Notes: generated by a model not told the origin, from the sequence alone. A DNA stretch of 64,000 bases from Tetrahymena thermophila SB210 (GCF_000189635.1 NW_002476463.1:248001-312000), one strand, 5' to 3'; shown: positions 24,601-37,505, counted from the stretch's first letter. Numbers and translations are program-made.

Positions 24601-27600
24601 AAGTTTTGAGAGTTCCCAAATTCTTATAATTAAGAATTCTAACAATAGTTTTGTAGAGATATTCAATTTATTCATAAAATTCAACAACCAATTATTCTTA
24701 GCTTATAGAGTCATAGTAAAGCTTTAAAACATTCATTTATTAGCTCTTCTAAGAGCTAGTTTAAGATTGTTTAAATATCTTTTCAAATGCATCTTTTTCA
24801 TTTTTGTTTTTATTTTATTAAATTTCTTTTACTTTAGCAAATACTAACATCAAACAAGAATCACCAACTACTGTTGATAACTCGTTAATTTTATTTTTAT
24901 TTTCAAAGGTGTTTTCATTTTGAGGTTGTAAATTTTACCAATTACCCATGAAGTTTTAGCTATTGAATTTTTGTAAATAGGTTTCTATGCTAATTTTGCT
25001 TTGATTTTTTTAAGTGATAATGAATAAAAGCTTAATGATTTAGTCGTTTTCAAATTATTTTTAAAGTTAGAATAGCTCGCTATCTTCTGCACTTAATTCA
25101 GGATTATTGTTTTATCCAGCATATTATTCCCATAAAGACTCTTCTAATTTGTTTCTTAAGAGACGAGCGACAACATCTCTAACAGCATCGTAATTGTATT
25201 GGTCTTAAAATAATATTTGTTAAATAATGAGATTAAATTATTAAATTTTTAATTGTTATACCATCAGTGAAAAGTAAAAGAAGACGGAGGGAGGCAAGTA
25301 TGCAGTTACGTTCATGGAAATAAATGTCTTTCATAAAAGAAGTTTTCAAATTAATTATAAATGGAGAGTCCTTTCTTACTGCAACATTGTTAGATTCAAA
25401 TAAAATAGCTTGTTATTCGTAGAAAAATTCGATGCAAGGTTCATTAGAAGAAGGATTGAAGAAATAGTCGACAAATTTGCTCTCGTGAGAAAGGAAAACA
25501 TCAAACATACGGTAACAATCCATAGGTTTAATTTAAAGATATTCAGCAATATCTTCAATAAACATAACAATCAAATACTAATATTTATATTTTGATAATC
25601 TCTCACTCCAGAACTTCAAAGGAGTCTTTCCTTCCTTGGCTTCCTTTTTTATATTCTATTAAAAAATTTTAAATAAAAAATAACCAAATCATTCTTGTTT
25701 TTTTTAATAAACCAATTAAATTTATTATTGTGCTAATTTTAGTATTTCAAATTAAGAAATTTGAGTAAACTTTTATGCTAATTAATAAATTGCTTCAATT
25801 CATATTTTTTAAATCAATTTACCTCCCATTAATCTGTATTTTGTTCTCCTTTATATATTTGAAGACCTTATGTTAATTTATTGAAAATGTCCTCATTAGA
25901 AAAGAATTTTTTAACATGCTCAGGTTTATACTTATGGATATTTTGGCAAAACATGTGTAAACTTCCATTAAGATTTTTAGCAGAATTAATATCCATTTCT
26001 AATCTCTCATCTGGTCCAGTTGCTTAAGAAGTATGTTAATGAGTTTTTTTGGGAGCTGGAATTTAATTTGATTGACCTGCTAAACCTGTTCCTACTAAGC
26101 CACCAGTAGTTTAAGAGGTAGCTCCTATAGTAGGAGGATTAGTTGCTGGTTTTTATTATCCTCCTAAAAGGCTAGAGGCTGCTTGAGTTTATCCAGTTAA
26201 GATTGAGGGTTGAGCTGGTTTAGTAGCATCAGTAGTAGATGCTGCGGTAGTAGTAGTAGTTGCTGCTGCTCCAGAGGCACCTGTCAGGATACCTTTTTAT
26301 CCTCCACCGATATTGAGTCCTTCAGGTTAGTTTGTCTTTCCTTAACCTAATATATTATCTTTATTAGCTCCTATATTTAAAAACTTAGGTTAGCTACTTC
26401 CAGCATTTTAAGCATCTATGTTAGCACCAAATAGACCTCCTCCTTATGTTTATCCTTACTAAGTTGGTTGTGAATTAGCTGGTGGTTGTGCTGTTTGTTA
26501 GTTATTTTATGCAAATAAACTTGGTCCCTAACTTTTAGGAGGAGCTGCTGCTGTTTATGTAGTTTATGCTGTTTAAGTAGTAGTTGCACCAGCTTATGTA
26601 TTTGGTGCATTATTAAACAAAGAATTTGTAGAAGGAATTGTAGTTGTTGTAGTTGGTTATGTATTATTTTATTGTTGTTGTTGTTGTTATTATTATTGTT
26701 ATTATGGAGCCTAAGCAAATAAGCCGCCACTTTATGCAGGTTATTTTGGGGCTTAATTCTACTAGTTTTAAGTATTTAAAGGAGCTTAACCTAATAAATT
26801 TAATCCACCTAAAGATGTCTTTGGTTCTTCTTTAGGAGGAGCATTAGTTTACTACTATTATTATGTCTAACCGAATAAGCCACCACCAGTTTATGTGGGA
26901 GGTTATTATTACTATTGGGTCTATTAGCTTTAGGCATTTTATTACATTTAATTAAAGATTCCTCCTCCTATAGGTTTATTTTACTATTAATCTGTTTAAT
27001 TGGCTCCAAATAAACCTGATGTTGCTGGTTTATTAGTATTGATTTGCATTCCTGTGCCTTAATTAGCAGAGTTACCAAATAAGCCTCCTGTGACTTATGG
27101 AGCTCCTTGATTTTGCTTATCTCCAAAAAGAGAATTTGGCTTTTCAGCTTACTAATTTTGGGTATTGTTTTAAGCCTGATTTTAATTTGATGCTCCTAAC
27201 TAAACATTTCCAAATAAGCCATTTGTGCTTGTTGGTTATTGTTGCTACTATTAAGATTATTAACCTTAGTTTTAAGTTTATTATTAAGGAGGCTACTATT
27301 AATTCTATATATTTGCAAACAATTAATTTTGAGTTTAAGGAGGGACTGGTGTTTCATTTTACTTAGCTGCTGGCTATTAATTCATATTACCTATACCCCC
27401 GAATAATCCTGATGGTTGACCAGTACCTTACTATTAACTTTATTGAGTTTAGCCAAATAAGTTTCCTCCTCCTTATTGTTATTATATAGCACCACCAAAT
27501 ATATTTTATTAATTAGAACTTGCTTATTGATTATTTTAGCCTTATTAATTGTTGGTAAATAAAGAGAAAGCTTGTTATTATCCTTATGCGCCCTAACCTT

Positions 27601-27730
27601 GTTATTAGTTTTATGCTTATTGACCTCCAAATAAGCTCGAGTTTTATTAAGTCTATTGTCCTCCAAATAAACCCTAATTTTATTAAGTCTATTGTCCTCC
27701 AAATAAACCTCCTCCTGTATTTGCTGCCAT
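18619..27730 (-). CDS. NUP308: Nup308-type nucleoporin: GLFG repeats fused to a large helical scaffold
   Basis: Sixteen exons on minus: 25823-27730, 25262-25655, 24243-25203, 23595-24187, 23299-23502, 22696-23240, 22547-22630, 22107-22484, 21646-22043, 21046-21587, 20619-20983, 20242-20517, 19786-20181, 19381-19719, 18789-19317 and 18619-18734. Every junction is GT-AG and in frame; the sum is 8,028 nt, or 2,675 residues plus TGA. Exon 1 (residues 1-636) carries eight GLFG motifs plus SLFG, NLFG and NIFG variants in Gln/Asn/Thr-rich spacers: the phenylalanine-glycine meshwork that binds transport receptors. The remaining ~2,040 residues are Leu-rich helices without Cys-rich or membrane segments, as expected of a Nup192/Nup205/Nup188-like inner-ring scaffold; that assignment is inference. 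The length equals what I recall for T. thermophila Nup308. Confidence 0.9.
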
Positions 27731-28709
27731 AACTAAATAATTGAAATTAATTTGCTTAATGAAATAATTATTTTTTTGAAAAGGTAATTGGTTTTATTGT
27801 AGTTAACGTAAATGGTATTTTGAATTACTTTTTATTTATCAGATTGCTTTATGTATGTGGAAACGCGTTTCTATATTATTTTAAGCTAATCCTAGATTAC
27901 TTTATACTTTTTTGAGTTGCTGTTTAAACTTCTTTTGCTTGAAAGAAATACAAACAATATTATTGAATATTATTATCTTATTGTGTTTATTATTTATATA
28001 TTTTATTTTGCATTTATTTTTGTATTTAACCCTTACTATGCATGCATCTAAAAAATTATCAAATCAACTCACTTCTTAGTTAATTAATATAAATTAATCA
28101 ACCATGATCATCGTCTATATATAAATAAATATAAATTCAAAGAAGAAGTATCAAATAAAATCAAATGAACTTAAAAATAATATTAGACATTAGATGCTCT
28201 AAAATATATATAATTTATGCTATTCTACTGATTTTATTCGTTTATAATTTTACAAAAACACAATCATTCATTCATTCATATATACATACATATTGAATTT
28301 ATTTTTTGGTTTATTTATTTGAGTATCTTTCTAAACATTTAAATCTTTTATTCTAAGATACACTCCCCGCGTCTATTATTTTAAAATCTAAATTAAAAGC
28401 AATATATATGCATTAATTAATAGTTTGTTTCTCCTACTAAATTATAAAAGGAGACACATCAAATTGCATATATGCATTGTCTTTTGAAAATTTTACAATA
28501 TAAAGTTATAAAAAAATAGCAACCAACTAAAATATAAAAATAATATTTTATTATTAATAAAATGTTGATTACATGCATTTTTTTATTTACAAATACAAAT
28601 AAATATTTTATATTTTTGATGATTTTTTCTATGTCACATTTTTTAGCTTAAAATGATAAATTAATTATTCCATTTTTGCTTATTTTTAGTAAAAATAATT
28701 CAATTAATT
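27731..28709. other. Intergenic, NUP308 promoter side
   Basis: AT-rich, no supported ORF. Contains the ACGCGT-centred palindrome at 27860-27871. Confidence 0.5.
27860..27871. promoter_or_regulatory. Palindrome GAAACGCGTTTC upstream of NUP308
   Basis: Perfect 12-bp palindrome 130 bases upstream of the NUP308 ATG. Its centre ACGCGT is the MluI cell-cycle box known from fungi, and CG dinucleotides are rare here. A regulatory role is inference from position and rarity. Confidence 0.35.
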
Positions 28710-30256
28710 TCAAATTTAATGTTTAAGTCTTAAAGCATAACCCATAGTAAAATAATAAATTAGATTCCCTAATAATTATCCTGTTCTAAAATCTTCATTT
28801 GAAGGATTGAAATCAGTAAAATCAATACCTTTAACTTATTTGCATAATCCAGCTTAAAAAGCAATCTCTATTGCTTCTTCACCAGTAAGGCCTCCAACAG
28901 TACTCATTCTTGAAACTCCTAAACAATAAGAACTCTAATTTTAATTCAAATAAATAAAAATTAAAACCACCATATTTCAAATAACTAATTAGTTAATTAG
29001 TCTGTCTCTCCTCAAAAATATTTTCAAATTAAGAAAATCAAAATTATTAATTTAAATTTTTTATTAAATAAAATTTAGACAATAAATCGATTGTAAAACA
29101 ATAATTAAAACAAACATTTTTAGGCTTCTTTTGAAAACAAAAATTTTAATTTTTCTGTTTAAATTTCTTTGCATTTGTTGAAGTTTTAATAGTTAATTAA
29201 TGATTAATAATTTTACATGTATGGATTCTAAAGAGAATGAAATGTGGATATTTTAAAAATCATTTAATGAATTCAGCAATTCTAAGAATTTTTAGCAGGC
29301 TTAAGTGTAAGGTTCTTACATAGATTTTGAAGCTTATGTTTAGTGTCTCCTGATAGTATTAAGAGGGAACATTTATACATAATCTTTCATGCTTTCTACG
29401 TATTAGAATTATTAGTTTGTCACCAACTAATTTTAGGTAGCAAAGAAAAATATTTTGGAAGCTTTATTTTGGATATGAGTTATATTATCATCAATTATTT
29501 TTCTCACTGTACAAGTGACACTTAGTTTATCTCCATCATATGGTAGATTAACATCGACATGGCCACTAATATTTATGACTGCACTTTTTCCTTCTCTGTT
29601 GATAAAGTTTTTAAATTTTATTTATTTACTTAAAAATATCATATAGAAAAAATTTTAAAATTAGTAATAATTCATCCGAATTGATTACTAATCATAAACA
29701 AACAAACATCTACTTTTATCAAATTTATGATATATTAAAAAGATAAATAAAAATAAATATCATATTCATAATTACAATTGTAAAATTGGAGAGGCTGCTG
29801 CATATCCACAGTCCTTTGATCCACCTATTACTATTGGAATATTTTTTTTATTGAGTACGCTTTTAACTTTAGTTTGTAGTTTTTAAATTAACTCTTCATG
29901 ATTCGAATTATTATTAACTTGTATATTTCCATAATCACTAATTGTTATGTTTTCTATACTGATTTCATATTCTGGATTTACAACAGGCCCTAATTTGCTC
30001 AGAAATCTCCTCAAGCAATCTATAATTAATTTTATTTTATTTTTTGATGGTTCAATTAAATTGTTTTTATAATTATTATGAAGTATTATATTAGTAATCA
30101 ATTACCTGGACCATTTTCTTATCCTTTATAAATGTTATCTCTCCCTGCACCTATTGAATATGGAAACCCTATAAGTGAAATCTAACCATGAAGTCCTTCT
30201 TCAATTAAATCGCCTATAAAATTCTTACTACTAAGAGATTACTCTTTATCAATCAT
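28710..30256 (-). CDS. Arginase/ureohydrolase-fold protein with lost metal ligands
   Basis: Four exons (30106-30256, 29776-30019, 29217-29595, 28710-28934) give 999 nt, 332 residues plus TGA. Family hallmarks: IGFPYSIGAGRDN and GP near the N-terminus, IPIVIGG at 111-117, the strand before SGHVDVN at 142-148, HISFSLES at 249-256, and GVSRMSTVGGLTGEEAIEIA near the C-terminus, where arginases have a GGLTYRE-like motif. Ureohydrolases bind two manganese ions through GGDH, DAHxD and SFDxD. Here the His is Lys119, the first Asp of DAHxD is Ser142 and the two Asp of SFDxD are Ser253 and Glu255; His144 and Asp146 remain. Arginase chemistry is therefore unlikely. Possibly a pseudoenzyme or regulatory paralogue. 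The frame is intact, so the gene is not obviously dead. Confidence 0.82.
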
Positions 30257-32298
30257 ATATTATTACTTGTTTGATCAATATCAATTTCTTTTTGATTTTT
30301 AATAAATGTTTAGATATTTTTGAATTTAATATTGTGATCTGTAATAGAATGTCTTCTTTAACTTAAAATAAAAGGTTTAGCTAGCTAAAATAATATGCAA
30401 ACAATATCATTATAGATTTTTATAATTTATTTAAAATTAAAAAACAAAATATTTTCTATTTCAAATATTTTAAAATGTTTTGAATTTTTTTATTTGAATA
30501 AAATTAAATCGGAAAAAAATTAATTCAGTCTGATAAAACAAACAAAAGAAGTTTAATTTATTAATATTGAACTTAAATACTTTAGTTTAAAAATTCCAAA
30601 CTTTGCTTATTATATTATAAATATGAAAGTCAGACTAAACATTTTTGAATTTATGATCTGTAATGAAATATCTTTGGCCTAAAATATAAGTAAGACCAAA
30701 CAAGTTAAAATAATAAGTAAATAATATTTTTAAAGGTTTGAATAATTTTAGTAAAAATAAAAAAATAATAATCAATTTTCTATTTGAAATACTATAAATT
30801 TTATATTTAAAATATTTAAATTCTTTTAAAAATGATATAGAAAAAATGTTTATTTTAAGTTTGATAAAACAAATAAGTAAACAGTTAAATTTTATTAGTA
30901 ATTAAATTTAAATACTTTAATAATTCAACTTTGAATTCCTATTTGTAAAATCTAGTATTAAGATACGAAATTTTGCTTATTATATTATAAATATGAAAGT
31001 CAGACTAAAAATTTTTGAATTTATGATCATAAATGAAATATCTTTAGCCTAAAATATAAGTAAGACCAAGCATGTTAAAATAATAAGTAAATAATATTTT
31101 TAATGATTTGAATAATTTTAGTAAAAATAAAAAAATAATAACCAATTATTTATTATTTGAAATACAATAAATTTTATATTTAAAATATTTAAATTCTTTT
31201 AAAAAAATTATATGAAAAAAATAAATGCTTATTTTAAGCCTGATAAAACAAATAATTAAAAAGTTTAATTTTGTAAGTAATTAAATTTGAATATTTAATA
31301 ATTCAACTTTAAATGAATATTTGTAAAATCTAGTTTTAAAATTCTAATCTTTGATTATTATATTATAAATATGAAAGTCAGACTAAAAACTTTTGAATTT
31401 ATGATCTATAATGAAATATCTTTAGCCTAAAATATAAGTAAGACCAAGCATGTTAAAATAATAAGTAAATAATATTTTTAATGATTTGAATAATTTTAGT
31501 AAAAATAAAAAAAACCAATTATTTATTATTTGAAATACAATAAATTTTATATTTAAAATATTTAAATTCTTTTAAAAAATTATATGAAAAAAATAAATGC
31601 TTATTTTAAGCCTGATAAAACAAATAATTAAAAAGTTTAATTTTATAAGCAATTAAATTTGAATATTTAATTATTCAACTTTAAATGAATATTTGTAGAA
31701 TCTATAATAAATTTTTCAAATTTTGTTTGTTATTTGAGAAATATTAGGATATCATTTAACTATTTTGATATGTAATATATATTTTAGAACGTCTTTGACC
31801 TAAAAACACAAAAGATCTAGTAAGTTAACATAATGTGTTAATATTATTGTTAAAAAATTTTATAATTTATATAAAAATAAAACTTCTGTATCAAACAATT
31901 TAAACTTTATTTTAAAATATTTTTGTATGAGGTTATGAGGGGGGAAAATAAATGCTAGTCTTGAATTGATAAGCATACAATAAAAAATATTAATTTTATT
32001 AACAATTAAATGTGAAATCTTTTAAAATTCATTTTTGAGTGGAATTTATTTGTAAAACATATTAAAAAAATTTAAAGTTTGTTTTGCTTATTATTTTATA
32101 AATATTGAAATCCAACTAGATTTTTTTGAATATGATTTTAAGTTATAAATTAGATTGCATTTGTTTCACCAAATATTTAAAAATCTAATTAATTTAGTAA
32201 ATATAACAAGTATAAGTAGACCTAGTATACTCAAAAAAAAAGTAAGAGGACTAGCTAAATAAATACATAAATAAATAAATTTAATATAAAATAAATAA
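30257..32298. repeat. Tandem array of ~370-bp units between divergent genes
   Basis: Three near-identical units begin with TATTATATTATAAATATGAAAG at about 30606, 30976 and 31355. More diverged units lie before (from about 30290) and after (about 31725, and a partial one at 32090). Units share ATTTATGATC, TAATGAAATATCTTT and CCTGATAAAACAAATAA-type blocks and have no open frame. The array fills the whole shared 5' region of the arginase-like gene and the potassium channel gene. Confidence 0.8.
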
Positions 32299-35200
32299 AT
32301 GAGAAGAAATCAAATACTTCCAATAAATACCCAAGAAGATGAAGAAAGCGAAGATGTAACTACTTCATTAATTAATAAATTACATTTTTGAATTTATGCT
32401 TTTAAATTTTTACAATTTTATTTTGTGCATCTTTGAAATATGAGTTTAAAATTAATCTAAATGTTTTAACTCTTTGTGATTAAATTTTCGATAGGAGTCA
32501 GAAAATCAAAATTTTAATGAAGATGAAGACGAAGAATAAACTTTTTTACCGACTAATAATTTAAGAATAACTGTAGAAAGATTGTTGACAGGATAATCAG
32601 GAAAGCTAATTGAATATTTTACAGCTTTTTTAAGTTTTTTCTCTGTAGTTTATTACATCTTAAGTACTTATATAACAAGTATGGTTAACTATTTAGATAC
32701 TTTAGATTACATAGTCCTCATTTATTACATTTCAGAATTTAGTATTAGGCTGTGGTCAGCTCCACATTCTATAAATTTTCTAATTAAAGCTTCTAGCATT
32801 GTAGATATTCTTTGCGTTTGGCCTATTTTTTTTCTACACAATTATTCTTAAATGTCGTAATTAGGCAAATTTATCAGAATATCAAGAAATATAAGAATTC
32901 TAAAAGTATCAATGTTTGCCAATAAGCACTATAAAAGTCCAGATTCTGAGTTTTCAAGTGTCTCTCAGTAATTTTCTTTCTTTTGCCTTTCAAAAGCGCT
33001 TTTAAACAAAATAGATTATCTTCAAAGTTTAAATATCATATATATCAATCAATCAAATTAAAATAAAAAACAATTTATATAAATATTTATTAAAATTATT
33101 TTGAGAGCTTTGCATTTATGAAACAATTTAATTAAAATGAAATATTTTTAATTACATAAAGCAGAATTAATGATTAATTTCTATTGATATGATCTATCTA
33201 TCTAATTAACAGTTTTATCATATAAATTATTTTTATAAATGAAATTTGACATTATTTTGATGCTAAAAACAACTTACTTACTTACTTTTAAAAAACAAAT
33301 AGTTAATATTTTATTTTATTTCTCACGTTGACAACTATTATTTTGTTAAGTTCTGGAATTCTATTGATTTTTGAAAATGATGATAGGCATTCTGCCTATC
33401 TTTCAGACATAGCTAAAGGTTGTACTAGCCCTGGAAAATCATCAGCTACTTTTGATGAAATGATTTATTATGTAGTAGTAACATTAGCTACAGTCGGTTA
33501 TGGTGATATAACGCTAGCTTCAGATGAAGGAAGAGCATGTGTCATTATATTGATAGTTATCAGTATTGTTTTAATTCCTAAATAAACAAATGAACTTATA
33601 GTTCTCATGTGTAAATAAATAATTTTTTATAAGTTTTTTTAAAAAAATTTAATATAAATTTATTTTTTGGATACTGTTGAAAATGAATATTTATTCTTTT
33701 AAAATAAATTAATAGACATTCATTTCATCAAAATTTATTTTTAGAATGACAGTATAAAGAATATATATATTTTTTAATAGAAATGCAAAGTAAATATGCA
33801 AGAAACAAATATAGATCTAATCCGGAAATACCTCATATACTTGTATGTGGGCATGTCGAATTATCTGCATTAAAATTCTTTTGCAAGGAATTATTTCATC
33901 CAGACCATGGCGGTTAAGATAAACATGCAATTATATTGTAACACAATCCTCCAAGTTAAGAAATTGAATAGTTTTTACATAATCCTCAATTTGAACTTTT
34001 TCTACATTACTTGCAAGGCAATCCCATGCTTGATAGAGATTTAAGAAGAACTTCTGTTTATAGCTCAAAAGCTTGTGTTTTACTCACAGATAAGTATATA
34101 ACAGATTCTCACTCAGCAGATCATAAGAATGTTCTAACTGGTTTAGCTATTAAGAAATTTGTTCATCACCAAACAAAAGGTGAGAATAGTATACGTCTTT
34201 GTATTCAGCTCATAAAACCAGAAAGTAAAGCTCATTACTATTCTTCATTGTCTTTCAAGTCAAACGATTTGCTGATTGTTGTCGAGGAATTTAAAATGAA
34301 CTTAGTAAGTTTAATTTAATCAAATAGAAAATTAATAATAAAAAATTATAAAAGTTAGCTAAATCTTGCTTTTGCCCAGGAATAATTAGTTTATTAGGAA
34401 ACCTAATTTAGAGTGCAGGAGAAATAGATGACTCTCAGTATGAAGATGAGTGGTTAAAAGAATACATGACAGGTATAGGTCATGAAATATATAGAGCTGC
34501 TTTATCCAGCAAAGTAATTCATATTTATATTAAATTCTAAAAAAAACAATAATTTTCAAGCTTAAAATTTAATGAAAAATAAAAAAAATTATTTTATTTT
34601 ATATTGAGCTTGAAATAAATAAATATTTTCAATATCAATTTTAATACTTGAAATTTAATATAAGCAATTTTATTTTATGTTGAGCTTGAAATAAATATTT
34701 TCAATATCATCTTTAATGCTTTAAAATTACAGAAAATAAAAAACAATCACATTTGTGTTAAACTTGAAACATTCCAATAATGCTTAAAATTACAGAAAAT
34801 AAAAATAATTCCATTTTATTTTAAGCTTAAAATAAATGCTTTTAATGTTAAAATTATAGAACATAAAAAAAATAAATGATATTTTGTGTTGAGCTTGAGA
34901 CAATTTCAATACAGTTTTTAACACTTTAAATTGCAAAAAATAAATTATTTAACTTTAAATATAGTTTGAAGGTAAAACATTTACTGAAATAGCTGCTACA
35001 GTATACAATGAGTTTGGAGGTATTTTATTTGGAATAGAACTTGATGTTGGTGGTTAAACTATAATAAGATTAAATCCAGGAAATTATGTGATACCTAATA
35101 CATTTGAAAATAAAGTAAAAGTTTACATCATTTGTGAAGATAAAAAAGTTGCAGATTAAGTGACAAACTATGAATTGCTACAAGAAGAGATTACATAATT

Positions 35201-37017
35201 TTAATAAATGTAAAATCATTAAAAAAAGAAGTAAAAGGAATTGGAGAAATAAGAAAGTATGTTTTTGTAAAGTGTTTTTGAAGAAGATTCAGAAGGCCAA
35301 AAAAATAAAGTAAGTTTTATATTTATTAAATAATTTTTTGATATTTCAATTTAATTATATAAGGGAAATATCGAAGATATTGAAAGCACAGAAGGCGATT
35401 ATGTTCTTATGCCTGAATCAATACCTTTGATAAATGTAACTCTTATTAGTTTAAGAGATTCAATAAAAGTTACAAACCACATTGTGTTATGTGGCATACA
35501 CAGTTCTATCTATTACTTTATTCTTCCTCTAAGAGCAAAATATCTGAAAGAGTTTTAGTATATTGTAATTTTATGTGAAGAGTAACCAACTAAGATTTGG
35601 AATGACATAAATCGCTTTCCAAAAATCATTTTCATCAAAGTAAAAAGTTTTAATAAAAAATAAGAATTTTTTTTATTACAAAATTAAAAAATTTTCTTTA
35701 TAATGAAGAATATTTATTTTATTAAATTGGTTTTTTTATTTTTATTGTTGTAATTAATTAATAAGGGATCACCTTTGAAACACGAAGATTTAATGAGAGC
35801 TAATATTTAGTTTGCAGATAAAGCTGTTATATTTAGTAAAGAAGTAACTAAAGAAATGAATTAGGTAGATGAAATGCTTGATTCAGAGAGTATATTTATC
35901 TACAAGGCCATTTAAAAGCTCAATAAAAATGTACAAATTATGATTGAATTAGTTTTTCCTTCAAACATACATCTATTGCATGATAGCTCTGATAAACAAA
36001 TTGCTTAAAATTTAATTCAAGCTGGAGATAATACAGAATTGATTCCTCTTTTTGCAGCTGGGTAAGTATATATCTCTCCCATGATAGATACTTTAACTTG
36101 CTAAACGTATTACAATCCTCATATCCTTACTGTTTTACAGCAAATTTTAACTGGAGATAAATAGTCATCAGCTGTAATCAGAGCTATTTGTGATCATGCT
36201 GATTTGCACCAGTCTAACTTATATTAAATTCCTGTACCTGAGGATTATTTTAATAAGACTTTCGGTTAGTTATTCCATTATCTTGCTACCGAGTAGCAAT
36301 TAATTGCTTTAGCCTTATATCGACTTCCTGGTAGTGTTGGTAATTAATTTCCTTACACATACACGAATCCAAAAGAAAATGTAAAAAATTACAAATTGAT
36401 TTGCATTAGTATTAAATTTATAAATTTAAAAAGACCAAAATCACTCATAGAGACAGAGTCTTTGTTTTAGGGCATTCAGTATCTTCTGATTTAAGTAAAT
36501 TTTAAATTTTTAGATTTATTTTAGAAGAGAGAATTAAATATTTATTTAGTCAATAATGATGAGACTGGTTAGGAGAGTATGTATGAGGATTTTTTGGTTA
36601 ATGAAGAAGATCTGAGTTAATTTGAAAACTTAAGAAAACTAGATATGGCTTTCTCGAAGCACAGTAATAAAAAAATTCCAACAAAGTAAGAAGTGAAAGA
36701 ATAACAATAACTAAATCAAAAAATAGATTTAGAAAACTTAAATCAAAGTAAATTTTAAAATTAATTTAATTTTTATTGAATTTAAAATTGAAAAATGTAG
36801 ATTCAGCAACATTCAAAGTCATGGAAAACATAAATGATTAAATTGATAAAATCAGAACTCAAATAACTAATTTAAAACTAAATATACAAGAATAAGTAAT
36901 TTATTTTAATCTTTTTATCAATTATTTATAATAAATTACTAAATTTAATAGGATGAAGATATCAAAGATAAAATAAAAAGTGCATTTAGATAAGAAATAG
37001 CATCACTATTAAATTGA
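32299..37017 (+). CDS. Slo/BK-type potassium channel alpha subunit
   Basis: Twelve exons: 32299-32355, 32495-32967, 33303-33610, 33781-34304, 34355-34513, 34965-35309, 35364-35639, 35766-36380, 36434-36494, 36550-36747, 36801-36895, 36952-37017. They total 3,177 nt, 1,058 residues plus TGA. The acidic N-terminus is followed by S1-S4 (S4 is FIRISRNIRILK), then S5 and the selectivity filter TVGYGD at 240-245, then S6 ending IPKQTNEL. RCK1 begins HILVCGHVE and continues to LAKSCFCPG; RCK2 begins NHIVLCGIHSS and includes AAGQVYISPMIDTL.CQTYYNP. This is the calcium-gated BK layout: a tetrameric plasma- or ciliary-membrane K+ channel with a cytoplasmic gating ring. The Asp run of the animal calcium bowl is absent; its place reads LLHDSSDKQIAQ. 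A Gln/Lys coiled tail follows. Introns of 53 and 55 nt flank exon 9. Confidence 0.9.
34514..34964 (+). repeat. Intronic minisatellite in the potassium channel gene
   Basis: The 451-nt intron 5 is built of about five diverged ~70-95-bp units of the form TTTATTTTATGTTGAGCTTGAAATAAAT...TTTCAATATCA...AATGCTTAAAATTACAGAAAATAAAA. Several units carry an internal TTACAG that looks like a 3' splice site. Confidence 0.7.
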
Positions 37018-37505
37018 GGAATATAAAATTTTATACAAAAAAACATAATTAATTGATGAATTTATTTATTTTCAATTTAAAGAATAAATTTAAATTTATT
37101 TTAATTATTTTTATTAAGACCTTTTTAAGTAGCTTATTTATTTTGTTTAAATGTTCAATTAAATAAAAAAAGATAGAATTTAAAAAAATTACTTCAGTTT
37201 AATAAGAAATTTTACTTTAAAAATATTAATTAAATAGTTAAAAATTTGATAAAAAATGTTTTATGGTTAATGAGAATGTAAATTTTAATGATTCAAAGAT
37301 TCTAGAAAAAAATAATTGTAAATAAAGAAGAACCATTAGGAAAAAGAAAAAAATATCTTTCTTTTTTTAATTGATTAAAGATTAATCAGATAGAATGATT
37401 AATATAAGTTATTGTGAGAATAATTCAATTAAGTAGAAACGAGTTTTATTGATTTGAAGTATAATTCTATTTAATTTAAGAAGCAAATAATTATCAATAA
37501 AAGGA
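37018..37505. other. Intergenic
   Basis: AT-rich spacer between two plus-strand genes; presumed promoter of the thiolase-like gene. No ORF seen. Confidence 0.4.

Noticed and set aside
26416-27702. Asn- and Leu-rich standard-code ORFs over NUP308 exon 1
   Set aside because: They are shadows of the Gln/GLFG-coding exon in other frames.
36381-36550. Apparent +1 frameshift in the potassium channel between NPKEN and DRVFVLGHS
   Set aside because: A 53-nt intron (36381-36433, GTAAAA...AAAAG) followed by a 55-nt intron (36495-36549) restores the frame on both sides.
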